From positions 1-64,000 of the forward strand of contig NZ_CP036537.1 in NCBI RefSeq assembly GCF_021184025.1: a stretch of 64,000 bases of DNA, written 5' to 3'. The translations under genes and the position numbers were made by a program. Numbering within the stretch: position 1 is the stretch's first letter; the number at the start of each line of letters is the position of its first letter. Source of the DNA: Rhodopseudomonas boonkerdii (GTDB lineage Bacteria > Pseudomonadota > Alphaproteobacteria > Rhizobiales > Xanthobacteraceae). The notes under the pieces are model-generated. The model saw only the letters and a program-made list of their open reading frames with translations. It was not told the origin of the DNA and made no database searches. Shown here one piece after another: positions 48,304-56,935 of this stretch.

Positions 48304-49791
48304 ATGAAGATTCGAATTGCGCTGATCGCTTTGCTGGCGCTCTCCACCGCTCCCGTCAGGCACGCCACCGCTGCCGAGGACCGCGTTCCGCGGATCGCTC
48401 TGGTGATCGGCAATGCCAAGTATCCGGACGCCGAAGCCCCCCTCAAGGAACCGATCAACGATGCCCGCGACATTGCGGCCGAGCTGAAACGTGCCGGCTT
48501 CGAAGTCGAGACCGGCGAGAATCTCAGCGGCGATGGCATGCGCCGCGCGTTGGAAAAACTCTATGGCAAGGTGACGCCGGGCACGGTGGCATTGGTGTTC
48601 TTCAGCGGTTACGGCATCCAGTCGTCGCGCCAGAGCTATATGATCCCGGTCGATGCGCAGATCTGGACCGAAGCCGACGTCCGCCGCGACGGCTTCAGCC
48701 TCGAGACGACGCTCAACGAACTTAACGGCCGCGGCGCCGGGGTGAAGATCGCCTTGCTGGACGCATCGCGCCGCAACCCATTCGAGCGGCGGTTCCGCAG
48801 CTTCTCCGCCGGCCTCGCGCCGGTGATCGCACCCAGCAACACGCTGGTGATGTATTCCGCCGCCCTCAGCTCTGTGGTGAGCGAGGCCGGCTCCGATCGC
48901 AGCCTGTTCGCAACCGAACTGCTCAGAGAGATCAAGGTCCCGGACATTACGGCCGAACAGACCCTGAACCGCACCCGCGTTAACGTTACGCGCGCCTCGC
49001 GCAGCGAGCAAGTGCCGTGGATATCGTCGTCGCTGGCAGAAGATTTCGCCTTCATCCCAGGTGCGCGTCCCTCATCCGCGGCCGTTACCACTGCGCCAGC
49101 GACTGAGCCAACCCCGGCGCCAACCGTATCGCCGCGTCCCGCGCCTGTCGCACCTGCGCCCGCCAAACAGGCTGCCGTCACTCCCACCCCTCAGCCGGCC
49201 GCGCCAGCTCCAGCGCCGCCTCCGGCGACCGCGCCCGCAGCGCCACCGGCCGCCGACGCACCACGCGATGAAAACAAGATCCTGCTGACGCTGGCCGACG
49301 ATCCGACGGTAAAATCTCTGAACAGCAAGATCGCCGAAAACACTGAAGATGTCGGCGCGCTTTATAGGCGCGGCCAGGTGTATGCCAGCAAAGGTGCTTA
49401 TTCCGCCGCTCTGAAGGACTTCGACGCAACCATCAGACTCAGCCCCAAGGACGTCGAAGCCTATAACAACCGGTGCTGGGTCCGTGCCGTGACCAACGAT
49501 CTTGCCGGCGCGCTCAAGGACTGCAACGAAGCGCTGCGGTTGCGGCCGAATTTCGTCGATGCGCTGGATAGTCGCGGCCTGGTCAATCTCAAGAACGGCC
49601 AGAGCAAGAATGCCGTTACCGATTTCGATGCAGCCCTGAAGATCAACCCACAACTGACGTCCTCGCTCTATGGGCGCGGCCTTGCCAAGCAGCGCCTCGG
49701 CCAGACCGCCGAAGGCGAACTCGACATTAACAATGCCAAGGCAATGGACCCCGATATCGTGAAGGAATTTGCCGCCTACGGCGTGCGCTGA
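48304..49791 (+). CDS. Secreted pseudo-caspase (C14-like) with C-terminal TPR repeats
   Basis: The 495-residue product has a signal peptide (1-23), a caspase-fold p20-like domain (about 28-250), a Pro/Ala-rich linker (about 255-325) and about four TPR units (about 350-490). The fold's landmarks are RIALVIGNAKY, FFSGYGIQ and LLDASRRNPFERRF. In active prokaryotic caspases these read SGHG and LDAC, but here the His is Tyr103 and the Cys is Ser155, so classic peptidase activity is not expected. It was probably retained as a binding or scaffold protein in the periplasm. I chose the ATG at 48304 because a signal peptide starts there. OmpA and RND genes follow; a paralogue lies at 55731. Confidence 0.88.
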   Translation: MKIRIALIALLALSTAPVRHATAAEDRVPRIALVIGNAKYPDAEAPLKEPINDARDIAAELKRAGFEVETGENLSGDGMRRALEKLYGKVTPGTVALVFFSGYGIQSSRQSYMIPVDAQIWTEADVRRDGFSLETTLNELNGRGAGVKIALLDASRRNPFERRFRSFSAGLAPVIAPSNTLVMYSAALSSVVSEAGSDRSLFATELLREIKVPDITAEQTLNRTRVNVTRASRSEQVPWISSSLAEDFAFIPGARPSSAAVTTAPATEPTPAPTVSPRPAPVAPAPAKQAAVTPTPQPAAPAPAPPPATAPAAPPAADAPRDENKILLTLADDPTVKSLNSKIAENTEDVGALYRRGQVYASKGAYSAALKDFDATIRLSPKDVEAYNNRCWVRAVTNDLAGALKDCNEALRLRPNFVDALDSRGLVNLKNGQSKNAVTDFDAALKINPQLTSSLYGRGLAKQRLGQTAEGELDINNAKAMDPDIVKEFAAYGVR

Positions 49792-49957
49792 GACCCCGGC
49801 AAGGCGACACACAATTTTGCCAAAATGGGCTTGAACCAACGTAGCGCAGACGGACACTACTGAACAACAAGCCGGACGCCGACCTTGTCAGACGGCCGGG
49901 AAACGACTTCGGAGTGAGCCTCGCGCCTGTTGCGCGATCGAAAAGAGAGATGCTGTC

Positions 49958-50617
49958 ATGTCGAGATCGTCCACACGCTTTAGCGTCAATGTCATCCGCG
50001 CGGCCTTCATCGCAGGCGCTACCATCACCTTTACTGCCGGCACGGTAGTCGCGGCCGATGACATCACATCCGATCAGATTCTCCGCGCGCTGGCGCCGAA
50101 GAAGCCGCTCACCCGAGGCCTCTCGATGACTCCTCCGACCGAGCCAGCTATCAATGCTGCCGAAGGCAAGTTCATGGATTCGATTCGCAACCGCAGTACC
50201 CGCTCGTTGTCGATGGGCGAGCGCGAACAGATCGCTACCATCGCGCAGACCAAGCCGGCGATCGATCTGGAGATCAATTTTGACTACAACTCGGCGAATA
50301 TCAGCAAGCGCTCAATGTCGTCGGTACTGGCGCTTGGCAAAGCGTTGAGCAGCCCCGACCTCAAGGGCTCGACCTTCGTGGTCGCCGGTCACACCGACGC
50401 CGTCGGCGGCGAAGAGTACAATCAGGACCTGTCGGAGCGCCGTGCAGATTCGATCAAGCGCTATCTGATCGAGCGCTTCGGCATCGCCGGCGCCGATCTC
50501 GTGACAGTCGGCTATGGCAAGACCAAGCCGAAGAGCGGTCTTGCGCCGACCGACCCGACCAACCGCCGCGTTCAGGTCGTGAATATGGCCAATAAAGCAA
50601 CCGCCTCGTCACAGTAA
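49958..50617 (+). CDS. OmpA-family peptidoglycan-associated envelope protein
   Basis: The product is 219 residues with a signal peptide (about 1-33), a 65-residue linker and a C-terminal OmpA domain (about 100-210) containing DLEINFDYNSANI, GHTDAVGGEEYNQDLSERRADSIKRYL (in parts), VGYGKTKPK and NRRVQV. Asp147 and the Arg of NRRV correspond to residues that hold diaminopimelate in peptidoglycan. It has no beta-barrel or lipobox, so it is a soluble periplasmic peptidoglycan-binding protein. It follows the pseudo-caspase-TPR gene by 166 bases. Confidence 0.88.
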   Translation: MSRSSTRFSVNVIRAAFIAGATITFTAGTVVAADDITSDQILRALAPKKPLTRGLSMTPPTEPAINAAEGKFMDSIRNRSTRSLSMGEREQIATIAQTKPAIDLEINFDYNSANISKRSMSSVLALGKALSSPDLKGSTFVVAGHTDAVGGEEYNQDLSERRADSIKRYLIERFGIAGADLVTVGYGKTKPKSGLAPTDPTNRRVQVVNMANKATASSQ

Positions 50618-50656
50618 TGCGCTGAGGTACACATCACCGCTGCGGATTGACGCATG

Positions 50657-50692
50657 ACAGCGTTCCGGCCTCACGGAGCGCTGTTTGCTTTT
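50657..50692 (+). terminator. Intrinsic terminator after the OmpA-family gene
   Basis: Arms acagcgttccg (50657-50667) and cggagcgctgt (50674-50684) pair with one wobble and a 6-base loop, followed by ttgctttt. It lies 40 bases after the OmpA stop and separates that gene from the RND operon, which therefore needs its own promoter around 50693-50786. Confidence 0.75.
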
Positions 50693-50786
50693 GGCGATCA
50701 TACACATCCCGTATAGGATCGCCCCCACCCTGCCGAGGCACCGCGCATTGACCGGTGTCCGCCCTGCCAAGTGGACCTATTCGACA

Positions 50787-51680
50787 ATGAAGGCCTCTGC
50801 CCGCACCGCCCCGGCCCTTGCTATCCTGTCGTTGGCGACGGCAGCCGTCGCCGCCGATCCCGCTCCGGGCGGATCGCCCAACGGCGCGGTCGTGACCGTC
50901 GCCAAGGCGACCAATGCCTGTTTCTCCGATCAGGTGCGAGTCACCGGTTTCGTCGTGCCGCGACGCGAAGCGCAGGTTGGCGTCGATACCGAAGGCTCTC
51001 GCGTCTCTGAAGTTCTGGTTAAGGAAGGAGACATGGTCACCGAGAACCAGGAGCTCGCACGATTGCTTCCGCCGCCATCCGCCAGCAACGCGCGCCCCAA
51101 TGCGGTACCGTTGCGCGCTCCCGCCGCTGGCCTCGTGACGACGGTGCAGACCCAGGCCGGCGCGCCGGCATCGCCGCAGGCCGGGCCGATGTTCAAGATC
51201 GCGATCAACAATGAGCTTGAACTCGACGCCGAAGTGCCAAGCATTCACATCCTGAAGCTCAATCCCGGCGCCACCGCGCGGATTAGTCGAGACGACCATG
51301 CAGACGTGTTCGGCAAGGTGCGGGTAGTGTCTCCGCAAATCGATCGCACCACGCAGCTTGGCCATGTCCGACTGTCGCTCGCGCCCAATCCGTCGATCAA
51401 GGTCGGCATGTTCGCGCGCGCCAATATCGATGCGCGCCGCAGCTGCGGTGTCGCCGTTCCGCGCTCGGCCATCGAGCACTTCACCGTGCAACTGGTGAAG
51501 GGCAATGTGATCGAGACGCGACGCGTGAAGGTCGGTCTGGTCTCCGACAGTTCCACCGAAATACTCGAGGGTGTCGAGGTCGGCGACATCGTCGTCGCCG
51601 ATGCCGGCACATCGCTGCATGACGGCGACAGAGTTCAGACCATCTTCGTCGACGATCTCGACCGTTCGCGAGTGCGCTAA
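50787..51680 (+). CDS. RND efflux periplasmic adaptor (membrane fusion protein) 1
   Basis: The product is 297 residues with a signal peptide (about 1-23) and a short HlyD/RND adaptor: a barrel-sandwich hybrid (RVTGFVVPRREAQVGV; VLVKEGDMVTENQELARLLPP) but almost no alpha-hairpin, then beta-barrel and membrane-proximal domains. Two cysteines, Cys45 (NACFSD) and one in SCGVAVP, recur in the second adaptor and could form a disulfide. The ATG at 50787 heads a signal peptide; the upstream TTG-type start at 50685 abuts the terminator. The stop codon is directly followed by the pump ATG. Confidence 0.85.
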   Translation: MKASARTAPALAILSLATAAVAADPAPGGSPNGAVVTVAKATNACFSDQVRVTGFVVPRREAQVGVDTEGSRVSEVLVKEGDMVTENQELARLLPPPSASNARPNAVPLRAPAAGLVTTVQTQAGAPASPQAGPMFKIAINNELELDAEVPSIHILKLNPGATARISRDDHADVFGKVRVVSPQIDRTTQLGHVRLSLAPNPSIKVGMFARANIDARRSCGVAVPRSAIEHFTVQLVKGNVIETRRVKVGLVSDSSTEILEGVEVGDIVVADAGTSLHDGDRVQTIFVDDLDRSRVR

Positions 51681-54600
51681 ATGGCAATGAATATCTCGGC
51701 ATGGTCGATCCGTCATCCGCTTCCCTCTGTCGTCTTTTCGATCATCCTTCTGCTGCTGGGCTGGGTGAGCTTCACCAAACTGGCGATCACGCGACTCCCG
51801 AGTGCGGACATTCCCGTGATCTCCGTCGCGGTGGCGCAATTCGGCGCCGCGCCCGCGGAACTCGAGGCGCAGGTCACTAAAACGATCGAGGACGGCGTCT
51901 CCGGCGTGGAAGGCGTCCGGCATATTTCATCCTCGATCACCGACGGCCTATCGGTCACCACCGTCCAGTTTGCTCTGGAGACAAACACCGACCGCGCACT
52001 CAATGACGTGAAGGACGCCGTCACCCGCGTCCGCGCCAACCTGCCGCAAAACGTCAACGAACCGCTGATCCAGCGAGTGGACGTGATTGGCTTGCCGATC
52101 GTCACTTATGCCGCGATCTCGCCGGGCAAAACGCCTGAACAACTCTCCTGGTTCGTCGACGACGTCGTGAAGCGCGCGCTACAAGGCGTTCGCGGCGTGG
52201 CACAGGTCGAGCGCATCGGCGGTGTCGAGCGCGAAATCCTCGTTTCGCTCGATCCTGATCGGCTGCAGGCTGCCGGCCTGACCGCAGTGGACGTCTCACG
52301 CCGCCTGCGCGGCACCAATGTCGATCTCGCTGGCGGCCGCGCCGAAATCGGCAGGAATGACCAGGCGATCCGCACGCTTGCGGGCGCCAAGACGCTGAAC
52401 GAACTCGCGGGCACTATGATCAGCCTGCCTTCCGGCGGCGAAGTACGGCTGGAAGACCTCGGCACCGTGACCGACACCATCGCCGATCGCCGCACCTTCG
52501 CACGTCTCAATGGCGAACCCGTCGTGGCGCTCGGCATTAAGCGCTCCAAGGGAGCCAGCGACGTGGTGGTCGCGGAAGCCGTACAGAAACGTATCGACTC
52601 GTTGAAAGAATCCTATCCGGATGTCGATCTGAAATTGATCGACACGTCAGTGGATTTCACCAAAGGCAATTACGACGCCGCCATGAGCACCCTGTTCGAG
52701 GGCGCGGCACTGGCGGTCATCGTCGTATTCCTGTTCCTGCGCGATCTGCGCGCTACCGTGATCGCCGCGGTCTCGCTGCCGCTCTCCATCTTCCCGGCAT
52801 TCTGGGTGATGGACATGCTCGGCTTTTCGCTCAATCTCGTGAGTTTTCTGGCAATCACGCTGTCCACCGGCATTCTCGTTGACGACGCCATCGTCGAGAT
52901 CGAGAACATCGTGCGGCACATGCGCATGGGCAAATCGCCCTATCGCGCTGCGCTGGAAGCCGCTGACGAAATCGGTCTCGCGGTGATCGCCATCAGTCTC
53001 ACCATTATCGCGATTTTCGCGCCCGCCAGCTTCATGTCCGGCATCGCCGGCCAGTTCTTCAAGCAGTTCGGCATCACCGTTTCGGTGCAGGTGTTCTTCT
53101 CGCTGCTTGCTGCACGCTTCGTCACGCCTGTGCTCGCGGCCTATTTCATGAAGGATCACAAGCACGACGATCCACCGCCTGGCCGCATTCTGCAGCTTTA
53201 CCACAAGCTCGTGACCCTCTCGGTGAAGCGCTATTATCTGACCGTGCTATTCGGTATCGGCGTCTTCGCATTGTCGATCCTGAGCATCCAGCTGCTGCCG
53301 CAAGGTTTCCTGCCGGCGCAAGACACAGCCCGTTCGCTGTTGGCAATGGAACTACCGCCCGGATCGCAGCTTGCTTTCACGGAAAAGACCACGGAAGCGA
53401 TCGTCCAGCAGCTGCGCAAACGGCCGGAGATCAAAAGCGTCTTTGTCGATGGCGGCCGCGTGCCGCCCGGCATCTCCGAAGTCCGCCGTGCCTCGCTGAT
53501 CATCAACTATACTCCAAAGGGCGACCGCAAGATCTCGCAGCGCGAACTCGAACTCGCGATTGGCGAAGAACTGCAAAGCGTCCCTGACATCCGCTACTGG
53601 TTCCTCGATGAGAATGGCCTGCGCGCCATCTCACTGGTCGTAACAGGACCTGACATCAATATCGTCAGCAACGTTGCGAACGAACTCGCGACCCAGATGA
53701 AGCGCATTCCGCTGATCGCCAATGTGATCTCGGAAACCTCGCTTGACCGCCCTGAACTGCGCGTCCAGCCGCGCGCCGACCTCGCAGCACGTCTTGGTGT
53801 TTCGACCGAAGGGCTTTCCGAGACCATCCGCGTCGCCACCATCGGTGACGTCGGTCCGGCATTGGCAAAGTTCGATGCCGGCGATCGGCTTGTGCCTATT
53901 CGCGTGCAACTCGAGGACAGCGCACGTTCCGACATCCAGGTCCTGGAGCAACTTCGCGTGCCAATCGGCGGCGGGCGCGGTGGTGTGCCGCTGTCGGTCG
54001 TCGCCGACATCAAGCTCGATCAAGGACCGACCAGCATCAATCGCTACGATCGTGAACGTCAGGCCACCGTCGCCGCCGATCTTGTCGGAACCGCAGCGCT
54101 CGGCGATGCCCTGAAGAAGATCTACGAACTGCCTGTCATGAAGACGCTGCCGAAGAACGTCAGCGTCAAACAATCCGGCGATGCCGAAAGCCTGAACGAA
54201 CTCGCGGACGGCTTTGCGACCGCGATCTCAGCCGGCTTGATGATGGTCTATGCGGTGCTGGTGCTGCTGTTCGGCACCTTCCTGCAACCGATCACCATCC
54301 TGTTCTCATTGCCGCTCTCCATCGGCGGCGCGATCATGGCACTCCTCGTTACCGGCAAGCAACTGACCACGCCGGTCTGGATCGGCATCCTGATGCTGAT
54401 GGGCATCGTCACCAAGAACGCAATCATGCTGGTGGAATTCGCGGTGGAGTCGATTCGCGAGGGCAAGCCGCGCGATGTCGCCATCATTGATGCCGGCATG
54501 AAGCGTGCGCGGCCGATCGTGATGACTACCATCGCCATGGCGGCAGGTATGATGCCTTCGGCTCTGGCTTGGGGCGCAGGCGGCGAATTCCGCTCGCCGA

Positions 54601-54788
54601 TGGCGCTCGCCGTGATTGGCGGCCTGATCTTCTCCACGCTGCTGTCGCTGATCTTCGTACCCGCGATGTTCCTGATGATGGATGATGTCGGCAACCTGTC
54701 GTGGCGCTTCGGCCGCAAACTGCTGGTTTCCAGCGGCGAGGAAGATCGCAGCCATCCGCCGACCAGCCATGAACAGGTTGACCGATGA
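51681..54788 (+). CDS. RND-family efflux pump inner-membrane permease
   Basis: This is a full-length 1035-residue RND permease with twelve hydrophobic segments and two large periplasmic loops. The proton-relay residues appear as Asp401-Asp402 in GILVDDAIVEIEN and the Lys in MGIVTKNAIMLVEFAVES, so it should be active. It resembles HAE-type multidrug pumps (MexF/AcrB group). Its start follows the adaptor 1 stop without a gap, and its end overlaps adaptor 2 by 4 bases (ATGA). No TolC-type outer-membrane gene is encoded nearby. Confidence 0.95.
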   Translation: MAMNISAWSIRHPLPSVVFSIILLLLGWVSFTKLAITRLPSADIPVISVAVAQFGAAPAELEAQVTKTIEDGVSGVEGVRHISSSITDGLSVTTVQFALETNTDRALNDVKDAVTRVRANLPQNVNEPLIQRVDVIGLPIVTYAAISPGKTPEQLSWFVDDVVKRALQGVRGVAQVERIGGVEREILVSLDPDRLQAAGLTAVDVSRRLRGTNVDLAGGRAEIGRNDQAIRTLAGAKTLNELAGTMISLPSGGEVRLEDLGTVTDTIADRRTFARLNGEPVVALGIKRSKGASDVVVAEAVQKRIDSLKESYPDVDLKLIDTSVDFTKGNYDAAMSTLFEGAALAVIVVFLFLRDLRATVIAAVSLPLSIFPAFWVMDMLGFSLNLVSFLAITLSTGILVDDAIVEIENIVRHMRMGKSPYRAALEAADEIGLAVIAISLTIIAIFAPASFMSGIAGQFFKQFGITVSVQVFFSLLAARFVTPVLAAYFMKDHKHDDPPPGRILQLYHKLVTLSVKRYYLTVLFGIGVFALSILSIQLLPQGFLPAQDTARSLLAMELPPGSQLAFTEKTTEAIVQQLRKRPEIKSVFVDGGRVPPGISEVRRASLIINYTPKGDRKISQRELELAIGEELQSVPDIRYWFLDENGLRAISLVVTGPDINIVSNVANELATQMKRIPLIANVISETSLDRPELRVQPRADLAARLGVSTEGLSETIRVATIGDVGPALAKFDAGDRLVPIRVQLEDSARSDIQVLEQLRVPIGGGRGGVPLSVVADIKLDQGPTSINRYDRERQATVAADLVGTAALGDALKKIYELPVMKTLPKNVSVKQSGDAESLNELADGFATAISAGLMMVYAVLVLLFGTFLQPITILFSLPLSIGGAIMALLVTGKQLTTPVWIGILMLMGIVTKNAIMLVEFAVESIREGKPRDVAIIDAGMKRARPIVMTTIAMAAGMMPSALAWGAGGEFRSPMALAVIGGLIFSTLLSLIFVPAMFLMMDDVGNLSWRFGRKLLVSSGEEDRSHPPTSHEQVDR

Positions 54789-55687
54789 TCGTGTCGCGCA
54801 CCTCCTCCACGCAACGGACCAGCGTCATGTTGAAGCGCCTCCTGCTCGCGACAGCTCTCTTTTCACTCGCGACGCCGTGCCTTGCCGCCGACGAGACCGA
54901 CCTCGCCAAGGGCGCCACCGTTACCGTGCTGGCAGCATCCAAGCAGTGTTTCGCCGATACGGTCGATGTCGCAGGCCTGCTGCTGCCGCGCGAGGAAATC
55001 TCGATCCGGCCCGACCGGCCCGGCCTGAAGGTCGCCGAAGTGACGGTCGACGCCGGCGAGACTGTCACCGCCGGCCAGATCCTTGCAAGGTTGACCTCAC
55101 CGGATGGCGGTTCTGTCCAGCTTCAGGCGACTGTCGCCGGTCTCGTCAGCTCATCGACAGCCGTGGTGGGCACCATGGCCTCAGCCCGCGGCGAAGCGCT
55201 GTTCAACATCATTTCGCGCAGCGAATTCGACTTCATCGGTCAGGTGCCCACCCGCGATCTACCGAAGCTCAAGGTCGATCAGACCGCGAAGATCAAGGTC
55301 ATCGGCATCGGTGAACTCGATGCGAAAGTCCGCCGCGTCGCTCCGTCGGTGGAACCGAACAGCCAGCTCGGTCAGGTGGTGATCGCGCTGAACTCGCCGC
55401 GCCGGCTGATGAGTAACTCCTACGCGCGCGCGATGATCAAGACCGGGGAAAGCTGCGGCGTCGCGCTGCCACTTACCGCGATCCTCTATAGCTCGGGCGG
55501 TACCGTCGTGCAGGTGGTGCGTCGCCACCGGATCGAAACGCGGCGCGTCGAGGTCGGACTGTTGTCCGGCGGACAGGTCGAAATCCGCGAAGGCCTCAAT
55601 GAAGGCGATATCGTCGTCGCACGCGCAGGCGCCCTGCTGCGCGAGGGCGACCCGGTACGGCCAGTGACGGCGACTGCAGGGAAATGA
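54785..55687 (+). CDS. RND efflux periplasmic adaptor 2
   Basis: The product is 300 residues and a paralogue of adaptor 1 with the same compact layout: KQCFADTVDVAGLLLPREEISI, VTVDAGETVTAGQILARL, a beta-barrel and a C-terminal SCGVALPLTAI plus IETRRVEVGLLSGGQVEIREGL (in parts). Both conserved cysteines are kept. The ATG at 54785 overlaps the pump stop; the signal peptide itself begins at the in-frame ATG 54827 (MLKRLLLATALFSLATPCLA), which may be the true start. A pump flanked by two adaptors suggests a mixed adaptor ring. Confidence 0.85.
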   Translation: MIVSRTSSTQRTSVMLKRLLLATALFSLATPCLAADETDLAKGATVTVLAASKQCFADTVDVAGLLLPREEISIRPDRPGLKVAEVTVDAGETVTAGQILARLTSPDGGSVQLQATVAGLVSSSTAVVGTMASARGEALFNIISRSEFDFIGQVPTRDLPKLKVDQTAKIKVIGIGELDAKVRRVAPSVEPNSQLGQVVIALNSPRRLMSNSYARAMIKTGESCGVALPLTAILYSSGGTVVQVVRRHRIETRRVEVGLLSGGQVEIREGLNEGDIVVARAGALLREGDPVRPVTATAGK

Positions 55688-55730
55688 TCCGGTCCGCGGC
55701 GCGGGACGATAACGTTCACCCAGATGGAGT

Positions 55731-56597
55731 TTAGCTGCCCGCGCGAGCCGTCACAGCGGCGCCGAACTTAACGTCGTCGATGAGCGACGACGACACGGCA
55801 GGCACCTGCTCACCGTCCGAGGCGCGGGTGACAGCGGTACGGGTATTCGTGAACGCGGCTTCGGCGCTGACCGGCTTCGCCTTCAAGTTCTTCAACAGTT
55901 CGGTGGCAAGCAGGCTGTTCTGGCCTTCGATATCGTCAGCGACCTTGCCCGGCGTTGCCGAGGTGAGGATCAATGCCTTCTCGGGCAGATCGATGGGTGC
56001 GAGACCGCGCGAATAGGCGCGGAAGCGGCGCTCGTAGGGATTGCGGCGGGATGCATCGAGCACCACCAGCTTGGCCTGTGCCCCTTGCTCCTTCATCACA
56101 TCGAGTACGGATTCGACGCTCATCCCCTGACGCCGCACATCGCGTTCGCGCCAGATCGCCGCATCGACCGGGATCATGTAGCTCTGGCGACCGACCTGCA
56201 CACCGTAACCGCCGAAATACAGCATCACCGTGCTGTCGGGCTTGATCTTGTTCTTCAACCGCTCGACGGCGCGGATCATGTCATCGCGCGTGGCATCTTC
56301 GATTACATCGACATCGAAACCATCCTGACGCAGCGCATGTGTGACAGCGCGTGCATCGTTGATCGGCTGCTGTAGCGGCGAGCCCGCATCCGGATAGTGA
56401 CCGTTGCCGATAACCAGGGCCAGACGCGAGCTGTTCGCAACGCTCTGCGTCGTCTCAAGACCGACGGCAGCGCGGGCGGAATCCATCACATGCTTGTTCA
56501 GCGCGGCATGAGCGCCGAGCGCGAGCGAGACCAGACCGGCAAACGCCACGGTGATGGTGATCGATCGACGGGAGATGCGAAATTGCCCTAAGTGCAT
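55731..56597 (-). CDS. Membrane-anchored or secreted pseudo-caspase (C14-like)
   Basis: The product is 288 residues with an N-terminal hydrophobic segment (about 12-32) and a caspase-fold domain (about 57-275): RLALVIGNGHY, LYFGGYGVQ, RQSYMIPVDAAIW and VVLDASRRNPYERRF. The His of the dyad is Tyr131 and the Cys is Ser183, the same substitutions as in the protein at 48304, with which it shares long blocks (VTRAS, EQVP, SSSL near the end). It lacks the TPR region. It converges on adaptor 2 with 43 bases between stops. It is expected in the periplasm, possibly working with the RND or OmpA proteins. Confidence 0.87.
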   Translation of the reverse strand: MHLGQFRISRRSITITVAFAGLVSLALGAHAALNKHVMDSARAAVGLETTQSVANSSRLALVIGNGHYPDAGSPLQQPINDARAVTHALRQDGFDVDVIEDATRDDMIRAVERLKNKIKPDSTVMLYFGGYGVQVGRQSYMIPVDAAIWRERDVRRQGMSVESVLDVMKEQGAQAKLVVLDASRRNPYERRFRAYSRGLAPIDLPEKALILTSATPGKVADDIEGQNSLLATELLKNLKAKPVSAEAAFTNTRTAVTRASDGEQVPAVSSSLIDDVKFGAAVTARAGS

Positions 56598-56935
56598 AAC
56601 GTCGTTTCCTGCTCATCATCTACGCGCAACCATTTGGTCGTACGGACGTCTGATAGGTTTGATGGGATGCCGAACCAATGAGGAGCAAATGTGCTCAACT
56701 TGCGGCACCGCAACGAACCCGCTGTTAACCCGTCAGGATCAACCGGGCAACGGGTAAAGGGCTCCATTTAAGACAGGGTTACCGACGCACCGGAACCGTC
56801 ATGCGTCTTCAACAATTGCGGTTCCTGCGAATTCATGCTGGATTTCAAGGGCTTGCAGGTGTCGGGAGACATTTCGGCGCATTTGGCGGCGGTCCATTTC
56901 AAGACGTGCGCAGACGTCGCACCGAAAGATGCTCC
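56598..56935. other. 338-base intergenic region
   Basis: This is the divergent region between the pseudo-caspase gene and the large uncharacterised gene. Short open frames exist on both strands (for example minus 56768-57055 and plus 56801 onward) but have Arg- or Ser-rich shadow compositions and no RBS. It presumably holds both promoters; I see no clear dyad or RNA gene. Confidence 0.4.

Noticed and set aside
49060..49290. CRISPR or tandem repeat at the Pro/Ala-rich stretch of the pseudo-caspase gene
   Set aside because: The repetition comes from low-complexity cca/gcg codons of a Pro-Ala linker, with no regular repeat-spacer pattern.
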